Source of the DNA: Spirulina major PCC 6313
GTDB lineage: Bacteria; Cyanobacteriota; Cyanobacteriia; Cyanobacteriales; Spirulinaceae
Reading direction: 5' to 3'
Assembly: GCF_001890765.1 (NCBI RefSeq)
Contig: NZ_KV878783.1
Span: 1,093,614-1,157,613, forward strand
Length of the DNA stretch: 64,000 nucleotides
Positions within the stretch are counted from its first letter, which is position 1. Every line of letters starts with the position of its first letter. The notes under the pieces are model-generated. The model was not told where the DNA came from, did not search any database, and saw nothing but the letters and a program-made list of their open reading frames with translations. The position numbers and the translations under genes are program-made. Below, piece by piece: positions 43,853-52,126 of this stretch.

Positions 43853-43935
43853 CTGAGATTTAGTATTATCCAATTTGATAAACAATTTGTTATGATGGAG
43901 GCTCAGATTATTTCATACGAAAAGCGAGCTTCTCT

Positions 43936-44139
43936 ATGGCCACAGGCACAGTAAAATGGTTTAACGAATCGAAAGGCTTCGGTTTTATCCAATCCGACGA
44001 TGATAGCACTCAAGTCTTTGTTCATTTTTCCCAAATCAAAAGTACTGGTTTTCGAACCTTAGCAGAAGGGCAGAAGGTTTCCTACGATGTCGTCAGCGCC
44101 GCCAAAGGCCCCCAAGCCGAAAATGTTCATATCATCTAG
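43936..44139 (+). CDS. Cold-shock domain protein
   Basis: This 67-residue CspA-type protein is a complete cold-shock domain: [19 protein letters not shown] contains RNP1 (KGFGFI), and QVFVHFSQI is RNP2. It binds single-stranded RNA and acts as an RNA chaperone in the cytoplasm. Most cyanobacteria use RNA-binding RRM proteins for this role, and CspA-type proteins occur in only some. Its ribosome binding site is weak (GCGAG). An overlapping 20-codon frame starts at 43892 and ends at 43954, inside the gene. A paralogue lies at 44605-44808. Confidence 0.9.
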   Translation: MATGTVKWFNESKGFGFIQSDDDSTQVFVHFSQIKSTGFRTLAEGQKVSYDVVSAAKGPQAENVHII

Positions 44140-44604
44140 TCACTCTTTCGCTGTCCTAGCAGATGAACAGCCTCAATCGTAGGACTTCATCTGTTGAAAT
44201 TCATACTTTACAGTAACGTTCCAGTGCCAACCGGTATGAAGAGCATTAAAACTTAGGTTTTGAACGATTAAACGCTGACCCATCTGTGTTTCAGCATCTG
44301 AAAAAATAGATGTTAGTCCATGGCTGATTGTTGCAATCAGCCATTGTTGCGATCGCCCCTTTCGTTCCCTTTTCCCAAAGATCATGATCCGGAAGGGAAT
44401 GAACACCCGATATGCGCGATCACTTTTTCGAGGGACTCAACGGCTCGAATTTTCCTCACTGAGGGTAGTCTATTGCGTCAGATCTGATGCGCGAGATCTT
44501 TTCTATTTTTTCTACTTTTGTTAAGAAGATCTAACCCTTTTATAAATTATTTGTTACTATGAATTTTGAAATAAAGTATTCAAACCTTTAAAGAGGAATG
44601 CACC
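44140..44604. other. Gap between two cold-shock genes
   Basis: The gap holds the hairpin at 44321-44343 (described separately), a 10-bp palindrome TCAGATCTGA at 44478-44487, and an AT-rich leader with TTATAAAT near 44540 ahead of the second cold-shock gene. A 77-codon minus-strand frame at 44173-44406 is not supported. Confidence 0.45.
44321..44343 (+). repeat. Hairpin downstream of cold-shock gene 1
   Basis: TGGCTGATTG and CAATCAGCCA form a perfect 10-bp stem around a TTG loop and are followed by TTGTTGCGATCGC. The same arrangement recurs at 45025-45075 after the second cold-shock gene. Possible 3'-UTR control or stability element. Confidence 0.6.
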
Positions 44605-44808
44605 ATGGCAAGTGGCACAGTGGAATGGTTTAACAATACTAAAGGATTTGGTTTTATTCTGTCTGATGACGGACAGAAGGTCTTTGTTCACCATTCTTCG
44701 ATCAAATCAGAGGGTTTCAGGGAATTACAAGAGGGGCAAAAGGTTACCTTTGATATTGTCCAAGCTCCCAAAGGGCCAGCCGCAGAAAATGTCCATGTGA
44801 AACAGTGA
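44605..44808 (+). CDS. Cold-shock domain protein
   Basis: This is a 67-residue cold-shock domain closely related to the neighbour at 43936. The RNP1 motif KGFGFI and RNP2 VFVHHS are intact. The usual lysine before WFN is replaced by glutamate (GTVEWFN), which may weaken nucleic-acid binding. A strong ribosome binding site, AAGAGGA at 44591-44597, sits seven bases ahead of the ATG, unlike the first gene. The two genes are more than 450 bases apart, each apparently with its own promoter, so independent control is likely. Confidence 0.9.
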   Translation: MASGTVEWFNNTKGFGFILSDDGQKVFVHHSSIKSEGFRELQEGQKVTFDIVQAPKGPAAENVHVKQ

Positions 44809-45154
44809 AGAAATTTGCATCAGCGCATGACTGTGATCTCCCGAAACAGGATGGTGCTTCACTGCCGAAACACACTGTCTTGATCAATTTTTCGGAAAGA
44901 GTCACCTCGTCCATCGCCCTTTCTCAATGATGGACATTGCTGGCCCTGGGAGTTTCAGGCTTCGCCTTTTGCTCAGGGTGCTTCACTAGAAAACGCAACT
45001 TCTAAATCTGAAGCGTGTTGATGGATGGCTGATCATTGCGATCAGCCATTGTTGCGATCAGCCATTGTTGCGATCGCATCCCATCCCCCAAGACAACATT
45101 TTCAGACAATTCTGTACAATAGAAAGGCTGTTTTGACCCACCCCGACCCCGCCC
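44809..45154. other. Gap with a hairpin before miaB
   Basis: Aside from the hairpin repeat at 45025-45075, nothing is recognised. The promoter of miaB is expected near 45100 (TACAATAG at about 45114-45121 could be a -10). Confidence 0.4.
45025..45075 (+). repeat. Hairpin repeat downstream of cold-shock gene 2
   Basis: TGGCTGATC/GATCAGCCA forms a 9-bp stem with an ATTGC loop. The following 16-bp unit gatcagccattgttgc occurs twice in tandem before TTGCGATCGC. The sequence is clearly related to the hairpin at 44321-44343. Confidence 0.6.
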
Positions 45155-46507
45155 ATGACTACCCCGCGCACCTATCACGTCATCACCTTCGGCTGTCAGA
45201 TGAACAAAGCCGACTCCGAACGCATGGCTGGGGTATTAGACGATATGGGCATGATTGCCTGTGATGACCCCAACGCGGCGGATCTCGTGCTTTACAACAC
45301 CTGCACTATCCGCGACAACGCCGAGCAAAAAGTGTATTCCTACCTCGGACGGCAGGCAAAACGGAAACAGACGCAACCGGACTTAACCCTTGTGGTGGCG
45401 GGCTGTGTGGCGCAACAGGAAGGCGAACAACTCCTGCGGCGCGTCCCGGAATTGGATTTGGTGATGGGGCCACAACATGCCAATCGCTTAGGGGATCTCC
45501 TTGATCAAGTGTTCGCCGGGCAGCAGGTGGTGGCCACTGATCCGATTCATATTGTCGAAGATATTACGAAGCCGCGCCGAGATAGTGAGGTGACGGCCTG
45601 GGTGAATGTGATCTATGGGTGCAATGAACGCTGCACCTATTGTGTGGTTCCGGGGGTGCGTGGGGTGGAACAGTCCCGCACACCGGAGGCAATTCGCGCC
45701 GAAATTGAAGACTTGGCACAACAAGGGTTTAAGGAAATCACGCTGTTAGGACAGAATATTGATGCTTACGGGCGCGATTTGCCGGGCAGCACCGCCGAGG
45801 GTCGCCATCAGCATACCTTGACGGATTTGCTCTATTTCATCCATGATGTGCCGGGGATTGAGCGAATTCGGTTTGCGACGAGTCACCCACGTTATTTTAC
45901 GGAGCGGTTGGTGCGGGCTTGTGCGGAACTGCCGAAGGTGTGTGAGCATTTCCATATTCCGTTTCAGTCCGGGGATAATGAGGTGCTGAAGGCGATGGCG
46001 CGGGGCTATACCCAGGAGAAGTATCGGCGAATTATTGAGATGGTGCGGGACTATATGCCTGATGCGTCGATTAGTGCGGATGCGATCGTTGGGTTTCCGG
46101 GGGAAACGGAGGCACAGTTTCAGCGGACGTTAGATCTCGTTGAGGCGATTGGGTTCGATTTGCTCAATACGGCGGCCTATTCCCCCCGGCCGGGGACTCC
46201 GGCGGCGTTGTGGGAGCAGCAGGTGAGTGAGGAGGAGAAGCGCGATCGCCTCCAACGGCTCAATCGTCTGGTGGAAACGAAAGCGGTAGAGCGATCGCAA
46301 CGGTATCGCGATCGCATTGAAGCAGTCCTCGTTGAAGCCCAAAACCCCAAAGACCCGACCCAAGTGATGGGCCGCACCCGAAGCAACCGTCTCACGTTCT
46401 TCGCGGGGGATATTGCCCAGTTAAACGGGCAAACCGTCCCGGTGAGAATCACGGAAATTCGCGCCTTCAGCCTCACCGGGGAACAGGTCGCGCCGGTGTT
46501 GGTGTAA
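45155..46507 (+). CDS. miaB: tRNA-2-methylthio-N6-dimethylallyladenosine synthase
   Basis: This 450-residue radical-SAM methylthiotransferase has the UPF0004 N-terminal domain with cysteines at C14 ([12 protein letters not shown]), in [12 protein letters not shown] and in VVAGCVAQQ, which hold the auxiliary 4Fe-4S cluster. The radical-SAM CxxxCxxC is C156-C160-C163 ([16 protein letters not shown]). A C-terminal TRAM domain has [19 protein letters not shown]. MiaB adds methylthio to i6A37 of tRNAs that read UNN codons. The length is normal and the family order is complete. It stands alone with an independent promoter. Confidence 0.95.
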   Translation: MTTPRTYHVITFGCQMNKADSERMAGVLDDMGMIACDDPNAADLVLYNTCTIRDNAEQKVYSYLGRQAKRKQTQPDLTLVVAGCVAQQEGEQLLRRVPELDLVMGPQHANRLGDLLDQVFAGQQVVATDPIHIVEDITKPRRDSEVTAWVNVIYGCNERCTYCVVPGVRGVEQSRTPEAIRAEIEDLAQQGFKEITLLGQNIDAYGRDLPGSTAEGRHQHTLTDLLYFIHDVPGIERIRFATSHPRYFTERLVRACAELPKVCEHFHIPFQSGDNEVLKAMARGYTQEKYRRIIEMVRDYMPDASISADAIVGFPGETEAQFQRTLDLVEAIGFDLLNTAAYSPRPGTPAALWEQQVSEEEKRDRLQRLNRLVETKAVERSQRYRDRIEAVLVEAQNPKDPTQVMGRTRSNRLTFFAGDIAQLNGQTVPVRITEIRAFSLTGEQVAPVLV

Positions 46508-46613
46508 GTGTTTAGCCGGTGTTAATTGCCTGTTGACCCATTGCCCCAAACCCTCTTCCATGGGGCGAGGGGCTTCATGATTTTGAAGGGCGATCGCCGG
46601 ACGACATGACAAG

Positions 46614-47642
46614 CTAACCCAACCGGCCCAGCAGCCGATTCGCAAGATATTCTTGAGGATATTCATGGCGAGCGGGCCAATAAAACGGCTGTTGCGGTTC
46701 TTGGCGAGCATAATGGAACCGTTCAAAAATATAATCAGGCACGGTGCGATTAATTAAATGCACTTCTAAGGGAAAAATTTCCTGCTGCCACTGGTTAAGC
46801 CGGGCCTGAGAAATGCCCGAAAACGTTTGACCGGAGGTGCTATTCCCCTGCCATGCTTTCCCTAAAAAGGTGGGAGTTTCTAGAACTGGGTTGAAGTCTA
46901 GATCGAGCCAATCACAGAGTTGCCGGATCATAGCCTGTGAATCTAATAGTAAATCTTCATACTGGAGGACAAAATAATGGTCTAGCAGACGGCAATTTTT
47001 ATCGAGATGATAAAAGGATTGAGTGATGCTGCGGATTTCTGTACCGATCCAGGGATAGTGCTCAATGATGCGTTTGTTGCGGTTGAAAATTTTGAATTTT
47101 CGTAGGGAAACGAGATTGGCATAGGGATTACGCACCACATGGATGAAACGAGCAGCGGGGAACATTTTTTGTAAATCAAGGGCAAATTCAAACGTCTCGG
47201 TACTTTTTTCAAGAATTCGACAATCTGGAGCAAGGGGGCGATCGAATAAGCTCTGATGAATTGCATTCATATAGATCAAAAATAAATCAGCCGGATTCAT
47301 CACGTCAGACTGGCGATCGCATCCGGCAACGGCCTGCTCAACGGCCGCGTCAAACTGTTCTAAATTGAATCGTTCTTTAGAGATCGCATCGGAAAATGGG
47401 TTATCTTCCGTATTTGCATAGCGGATGCCTCCTTTAATGTTTTGAATAAATGCGTTGATGGTGCAAGGCCCTTTGCGATAGTGGGGGCTGTGCATCGCGT
47501 AGGAAATCCAATATTGCAGATGCTGAAAAAAATGGGTTTCAATGGGCGCAACAAATAAATCTGGATGACCATCAAACAGCGATCGCACCAAGCTCGTACC
47601 AGATTTATGGGTTCCAAACACAAAAATTGGGTTGTTATTCAT
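46614..47642 (-). CDS. Sulfotransferase-family protein
   Basis: This 342-residue protein begins with the PAPS 5'-phosphosulfate loop FVFGTHKSGTSLVRSLFDGHP, and has the 3'-phosphate region FIHVVRNPYANLVSLRKF near residue 175. These are the two signatures of cytosolic and membrane-less bacterial sulfotransferases, which move sulfate from PAPS to a sugar, lipid or peptide. The ATG is at 47642. The acceptor is unknown. A second, more divergent sulfotransferase-like gene occurs at 51313-52119. The DNA just upstream carries a hairpin that may be the end of an IS200/IS605 element. Confidence 0.8.
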   Translation of the reverse strand: MNNNPIFVFGTHKSGTSLVRSLFDGHPDLFVAPIETHFFQHLQYWISYAMHSPHYRKGPCTINAFIQNIKGGIRYANTEDNPFSDAISKERFNLEQFDAAVEQAVAGCDRQSDVMNPADLFLIYMNAIHQSLFDRPLAPDCRILEKSTETFEFALDLQKMFPAARFIHVVRNPYANLVSLRKFKIFNRNKRIIEHYPWIGTEIRSITQSFYHLDKNCRLLDHYFVLQYEDLLLDSQAMIRQLCDWLDLDFNPVLETPTFLGKAWQGNSTSGQTFSGISQARLNQWQQEIFPLEVHLINRTVPDYIFERFHYARQEPQQPFYWPARHEYPQEYLANRLLGRLG

Positions 47643-47666
47643 GAAAACCTCCGTGAGCTTGGAAAA

Positions 47667-47685
47667 CCCGCGTCTTCAGACCGGG
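47667..47685. mobile_element. Hairpin resembling an IS200/IS605 end
   Basis: CCCG/CGGG and GTCT/AGAC form an 8-bp stem with one bulged base and a 2-nt loop. Short hairpins of this kind mark the ends of IS200/IS605 elements. The position, 65 bases ahead of the TnpB fragment, fits a left end remnant. Confidence 0.35.
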
Positions 47686-47749
47686 GAGTAAAAGCGAACT
47701 CATGGGGCTTGAGCCGCACTCTCACAAGATGAATACTATAACGTGAGAC

Positions 47750-47851
47750 ATGGAACAAGCTTTTACGTACCGTTTTTATCCAACCGCAGAGCAAGAGCAG
47801 TTGCTCAGGCGGACGATTGGTTGTACCCGACTCGTCTATAACCGTACCCTA
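47750..47851 (+). pseudogene. TnpB (OrfB) N-terminal fragment
   Basis: The frame from ATG 47750 encodes FTYRFYPTAEQEQLLRRTIG followed by CTRLVYNRTL, the N-terminal helix-turn-helix of IS200/IS605 TnpB. Only about 34 codons remain of roughly 400. Beyond 47851 the sequence is livM in another frame. TnpB is an RNA-guided nuclease in intact elements, but all catalytic parts are lost here. The fragment marks a deletion or recombination event. Confidence 0.8.
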
Positions 47852-47861
47852 ACCGTACCCT
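47840..47861 (+). repeat. 11-bp direct duplication at the tnpB-livM junction
   Basis: AACCGTACCCT occurs twice in tandem. Removing one copy would put the tnpB fragment in frame with livM, reading NRTLFASTLGF. With both copies the frames are separated, and the livM frame has a TAA at 47839-47841. Confidence 0.85.
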
Positions 47862-48118
47862 CTTTGCCTCAACCCTGGGCTTTGTCAGCCCCGATAGCTT
47901 TACCTTTCACCGATCGATTTTATTTTTGCTAGCGGTCATTTTGGGCGGGATTGGTACGGTGGAAGGGGCCTTAGTGGGGGCCGTGGTGTTGGTGCTGTTG
48001 CCGGAGTTGATTAAAGACTTTGCCACCTATCAACTGCTCGTGTTTGGGGTGCTGCTGCTCTTAACCCTGTGGCTCGCCCCGGCTGGGATCACCAGCCTGC
48101 TGAGTCGCTGGTTCGATC
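47860..48118 (+). pseudogene. LivM permease C-terminal remnant
   Basis: The livM frame reads LFASTLGFVSPDSFTFHRSI and continues LFLLAVILGGIGTVEGALVG, typical of the C-terminal quarter of branched-chain amino acid permease LivM, then further membrane segments to about 48118. All earlier membrane segments are missing. It is in frame with the two ATPase domains downstream. Confidence 0.8.
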
Positions 48119-49680
48119 GCAAATCCCCCGTTTACCCGTTGGATACGCCGCCCGATGCGATGCCTGCCTTGATTACCCGTAACCATGTCGCTGCCGCGTT
48201 AGAGGTGGAGCGTGTGGGGATTCAGTTTGGTGGGGTGCGGGCGGTGAATGATGTCAGCCTGACCGCATCCCCTGGCACCGTCACCGCTGTGATTGGGCCG
48301 AACGGGGCGGGCAAAACCACGCTGCTGAATTTGATTGGCGGCTTTTACCAAACCCAAACCGGCACGATCCGCCTCGGTCAGACCGACCTTACGGCTCAGT
48401 CGGGTTTAGCGATCGCACGAGCAGGAGTCGGGCGCACCTTTCAGGCCACCCGGTTGTTTGACTCCCTCTCGGTGATTGATAACCTGCGCGTGGCAGCCCG
48501 TGAGGGACATCCCGGCTCGATCTTGGCGGCTCTGATCGGGCGGGGTAAAAATGCCCCCAAGCCGGAAAAAAATCTCCTAGAGGTGCTCTCCTTCGTGGGG
48601 TTTAAAGGAGATGTGCATCAAATTTCCGCCAACCTCCCGTTTGTAGACCGACGACTGGCGGAAATTGCCCGCGCCCTCGTGCTTGGCCCTCAATTGCTCT
48701 TACTCGATGAACCGGCCGCCGGACTCAATAAAGATGATAAGCAGACATTAGCCCGTTTGGTACGACGCATTGCCAGCAGCGGCATTCCGGTGATTCTGAT
48801 TGAGCATGACATGGATCTGGTGATGGGAATTTCTGATCAGGTGGTGGTGCTCGATAGTGGCGATCGCATCTGTGTGGGCCCGCCGAAACAGGTGCAGCAA
48901 GACCCCGACGTTCTCGCCGCCTACCTGGGGGTGGAGTCTCCCAACCTCGCCCGCCCGGCAGCTCCCCATCCCCAAGCCCTGCTCACCGTGCGCCAGCTTG
49001 TGGCCGGCTACGACAAACTCAGAGTGCTCAAAGACATTGATCTCACCGTTAATGCCGGGGAACTAGTGGCCGTAATTGGGGCCAACGGAGCCGGGAAAAG
49101 CACCTTAATGAAGTCGATTACGCAACTCATCCAACCCTGGGCGGGTGATATTACCCTGGAAAATCGCTCCTTGATTGGCACGCCGACCTATGACATCACC
49201 CGGCAGGGTCTGGTGCTGGTTCCAGAAGGTCGTCAGGTGTTTAAGGAATTGACCGTGATCGATAATCTGCGCCTCGGAGCCTTCACCCGTCAGGATGACG
49301 ACATTGAATCTGATATTGTCCAGGTGCTCGATCGCTTCCCTCGGTTACACAAGCGCCGCCACCAAAAAGCCGGCCTGTTATCGGGCGGAGAACAGCAAAT
49401 GCTTGCCATTGGCCGGGGGCTAATGGGGCGACCCCACCTGCTGCTCCTCGATGAACCCTCCCTCGGTCTCGCCCCCAAATTGGTCACGGATCTATTCACC
49501 ACCCTGGCCGAACTGCGGGATGAGGGAATGACAATTTTGCTGGTTGATCAGATGGCAAGCTTGGCGCTGGCGATCGCCGATCGTGCCTATCTCCTCGAAA
49601 CGGGCCGAGTTGTCCAATCCGGGACAGGTCAAGAAATGGCCCAAAATGACCAAGTCATGAAAGCCTATCTCGGTGCTTAA
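47926..49680 (+). CDS. Truncated LivM-LivG-LivF fusion (branched-chain amino acid ABC transporter)
   Basis: From TTG 47926 this 584-residue frame encodes the last membrane part of LivM (to about residue 65), then a LivG ATPase (GPNGAGKTTLLNLIGGFY, VGRTFQATRLFDSLSV, LLLLDEPAAGLNKDD, about 90-340) and a LivF ATPase (GANGAGKSTLMKSI, LVLVPEGRQVFKELTV, LLSGGEQQMLAIGRGLM, LLLLDEPSLGLAPK, about 350-584). LivG and LivF are normally separate proteins, so even the intact ancestor would be an unusual triple fusion. The N-terminal portion of LivM was lost where a TnpB fragment now lies. The ATPase domains look intact, and could still be made from an internal ATG near 48159 (AMPALITRN). No LivH or LivJ is nearby, so transport by this locus is unlikely. 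Confidence 0.8.
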   Translation: MLAVILGGIGTVEGALVGAVVLVLLPELIKDFATYQLLVFGVLLLLTLWLAPAGITSLLSRWFDRKSPVYPLDTPPDAMPALITRNHVAAALEVERVGIQFGGVRAVNDVSLTASPGTVTAVIGPNGAGKTTLLNLIGGFYQTQTGTIRLGQTDLTAQSGLAIARAGVGRTFQATRLFDSLSVIDNLRVAAREGHPGSILAALIGRGKNAPKPEKNLLEVLSFVGFKGDVHQISANLPFVDRRLAEIARALVLGPQLLLLDEPAAGLNKDDKQTLARLVRRIASSGIPVILIEHDMDLVMGISDQVVVLDSGDRICVGPPKQVQQDPDVLAAYLGVESPNLARPAAPHPQALLTVRQLVAGYDKLRVLKDIDLTVNAGELVAVIGANGAGKSTLMKSITQLIQPWAGDITLENRSLIGTPTYDITRQGLVLVPEGRQVFKELTVIDNLRLGAFTRQDDDIESDIVQVLDRFPRLHKRRHQKAGLLSGGEQQMLAIGRGLMGRPHLLLLDEPSLGLAPKLVTDLFTTLAELRDEGMTILLVDQMASLALAIADRAYLLETGRVVQSGTGQEMAQNDQVMKAYLGA

Positions 49681-49989
49681 ACGCAATGCCAATCAAGGGT
49701 CATCATCTAGTCCCCACTCGTTTACGCACCTCACCATTCACCACGCATTCATCCACAGTCATGGCATCAAACGGCCAGAGATAGAGCGAATCCCCCCATT
49801 CCTGGGGAAAATGCAGACTCGATTGAGGTGTTTCTTGGGTCTCCTTTCGTCTGCGTTGATGCTTGGGGGTTGATGTCTCATTAAGATTGTTGGAAGCTTA
49901 CCGATTCCGTGCCAAGCGTTACAACTGCGATCGCAAGCCATCCACCACAATTTCTGCAATAACGCCGTTTCAGGAATGTATTGTGTGCC
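49681..49989. other. Intergenic gap, nothing recognised
   Basis: About 310 bases lie between the liv fusion and the dehydrogenase-like gene. A short CCCCATTCCTGGGG pairing near 49795-49808 is the only structure noted. The promoter of the next gene should be here. Confidence 0.4.
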
Positions 49990-51090
49990 ATGGCAACTCA
50001 GCCACCCATACCAGCGATCGCCGTCATGCACGGAGATCAAACCGGAGAAGAACTCCTCCTCGAAGCCCTGCGCGTGCTCCAGCCGGACGTGATTCGTCAA
50101 CCGCTGCAATGGATCGACTACGATTTGAGCCTCGACAATCGCCGGGCCACGAATAATCAAGTGGTGTGGAATGCAGCCGCCGCCACCTGCAAAACCGGCC
50201 TCGCCCTCAAAGCTGCCACCATCACCCCCGAAATCTCCGGCGACGTGGGCAGTCCCAACGCCATTTTGCGCGAAGCCTTGAGCGCGTCGGTGATTTTGCG
50301 CACCGGGCGACGCTTGCCCCAAATTCGACCCATCGGCGGGGTGTATGCACCGATCACGATCATGCGCATGGCGGTCGATGATGCCTATGGGGCGCAGGAA
50401 TGGCGCGAACCCACCGACACCGGGGACGAAATCGCCTGGCGCACGTCTAAAATTAGCCGCTCGATCTGTCGCACTGTGGCGGAGTTTACCTTTACCCATG
50501 CCCAACGCACGGGCGCGAAAGTCTTCGGTGGGCCAAAGTTCACTGTCAGCGCCACCTATGAAGGTATGTTCAAAGAAGAGCTCGATGCGGCGGCCGAGCG
50601 TTATCCTGATGTGGCCTATCAACCGTTGCTGATTGATGCCACCTTTGCGCTGCTGTTACAAAATAGCGGCGAGGCGTTGGTGATTCCCGCCCTCAATCGT
50701 GATGGGGATTTACTGTCGGATATGGTGCTGCAAATGTACGGCAGTATTGCGGGGTCGGAAAGCTTGGTAATCGGGTTTGATCCGGCAACCTTGCAAGCAA
50801 AAACGGTAATGGCCGAAGCTCCCCACGGCACGGCCCCAGCCCTTTACGGTAAAAATATTGCTAACCCGATGGCGATGATTTTGGCGGGGGCGGCGTTGCT
50901 GACCTATGTGGGGAATCCGGTGTGCGATCGCGCCTCCCGTGCCATTTATGAATCCGTTTTCGAGGCCCTCTACGAAGGCAAAGCCACCCCCGATCTACGC
51001 GGCCAACTAAGTATGTCCGACTTCACCGACACCATCATCCAAAAAATCCAAACCAAGCTCGAAGTCTGGTCAACCCTCGAATCCACCTGA
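49990..51090 (+). CDS. Isocitrate/isopropylmalate dehydrogenase-family protein
   Basis: This protein of about 366 residues has the beta-decarboxylating dehydrogenase fold. MHGDQTGEELLLEALRVLQP opens it, LNRDGDLLSDMVLQMYGSIA provides the metal-binding aspartates, and HGTAPALYGKNIANPMAMIL is the cofactor signature. The substrate region ILRTGRRLPQIRPIGG differs from both LeuB (typically LRxxLxxxxNxRP) and Icd, so the substrate may be unusual, for example homoisocitrate or a tartrate-like acid. The start at ATG 49990 is preferred over TTG 49981. The protein is cytosolic and is expected to dimerise. Confidence 0.8.
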   Translation: MATQPPIPAIAVMHGDQTGEELLLEALRVLQPDVIRQPLQWIDYDLSLDNRRATNNQVVWNAAAATCKTGLALKAATITPEISGDVGSPNAILREALSASVILRTGRRLPQIRPIGGVYAPITIMRMAVDDAYGAQEWREPTDTGDEIAWRTSKISRSICRTVAEFTFTHAQRTGAKVFGGPKFTVSATYEGMFKEELDAAAERYPDVAYQPLLIDATFALLLQNSGEALVIPALNRDGDLLSDMVLQMYGSIAGSESLVIGFDPATLQAKTVMAEAPHGTAPALYGKNIANPMAMILAGAALLTYVGNPVCDRASRAIYESVFEALYEGKATPDLRGQLSMSDFTDTIIQKIQTKLEVWSTLEST

Positions 51091-51199
51091 ACACAGGGGA
51101 AGGAGTGCGATCGCGCCCCTTCCCCTAACACCCAATATGCTGCACTGGACTAGTTCATATTAACTACTGTTGTGTGTACGACAACGGCTGCACCAGATA

Positions 51200-51307
51200 C
51201 ACCGGAACAAGTGTTACGAGAGGTTGCCCAACGGATTGATCGGGTTGAATGCTTTGGGAGTGGCGATCGCAGACCTCGATCGCAATCCTGAAGACTCTGA
51301 ATTGTGA
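51200..51307 (+). pseudogene. Possible small gene remnant
   Basis: Two frames overlap to give VLREVAQRIDRVE and then ALGVAIADLDRNPEDSEL with a stop at 51305-51307. They look like one short protein broken by a frameshift. The family is not recognised and the call is tentative. Confidence 0.25.
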
Positions 51308-51312
51308 TCGCA

Positions 51313-52119
51313 TCACTCAAAGCGATAGTTGTATTTTTCGATGATTAACTGTTCACGATCGGCCACGAGGGCGATCGCCGCCTCATCGTAGTAATCCCGA
51401 AAATGGCGATGGTTCGAGGGGTTGGACTTGTGAGACGATCGCACCTCGGCGGCTTGGATCGGGGTGAGGGGGTAGCCCACTTGGGCGAGGATCGTGATGA
51501 AATCCTCGCTGAGATGTTCCATGCGAATCACGGCGGTGAGCATATTTTGAGCTTGGTCGAAGTCGTAGAGGTGTGACCAGGTTTGGATGTGGGGTTGATA
51601 GAGGGGGGTGATATCGAGGCAATGGAGGCGGAGGTAGCGATAGGTCATCAATCCGGCGAAGGGTGCGATCGCACTGTGGGCATAGCCTTCGCGGAGATCA
51701 TACTGACGTTGGGGGTCGAAGAGAAGATGCAGCCACTGGCGAAATTTTTGGGGATCATGGGCATCGCTGTAGAGGTCGGCCCACTGTTGGATCGGCTTGG
51801 TGAGTTCACCGCGTAGGTTTTTCAAGGCTCCGGTCGGGTGACGTGGCAGGTTTTTCAGATGGGGCCAAATTTCCCGCTCCCCCAGACGGCGACGGAGATC
51901 CCCCTGACCACTACAGCCAAACGCCCAGAGCGACACATACCAATCCCAAGGGTTGCGCACAGAACCAAGGATCACCTGGGAGCTATTGAGGTAGTGGCGC
52001 GGCATCCGGCGGTGTTTGCCGATCTGTTCGCCGCCGAGATAGGTGTTGAGGAGGCGAGCGATATGGGTGCAGGCGGTTTTTTGGAGTTGGAGATAAATTA
52101 AGGGTTCGGTGACAAACAT
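51313..52119 (-). CDS. Sulfotransferase-like protein
   Basis: From ATG 52119 the 268-residue protein starts MFVTEPLIYLQLQKTACTHI, where KTACTHIARLL resembles the PAPS 5'-phosphosulfate loop. VILGSVRNPWDWYVSLWAFG corresponds to the 3'-phosphate region. The catalytic histidine equivalents and the acceptor site are not obvious. A frame that begins at 52182 would run into the end of the Dus gene and is discarded. It is transcribed together with the Dus gene, which ends eight bases upstream of its start. Confidence 0.7.
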   Translation of the reverse strand: MFVTEPLIYLQLQKTACTHIARLLNTYLGGEQIGKHRRMPRHYLNSSQVILGSVRNPWDWYVSLWAFGCSGQGDLRRRLGEREIWPHLKNLPRHPTGALKNLRGELTKPIQQWADLYSDAHDPQKFRQWLHLLFDPQRQYDLREGYAHSAIAPFAGLMTYRYLRLHCLDITPLYQPHIQTWSHLYDFDQAQNMLTAVIRMEHLSEDFITILAQVGYPLTPIQAAEVRSSHKSNPSNHRHFRDYYDEAAIALVADREQLIIEKYNYRFE

Positions 52120-52126
52120 GAAGGAG

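Noticed and set aside
44173-44406. 77-codon minus-strand frame between the cold-shock genes
   Set aside because: Part of it is the complement of the hairpin repeat. No start signal or family was seen.
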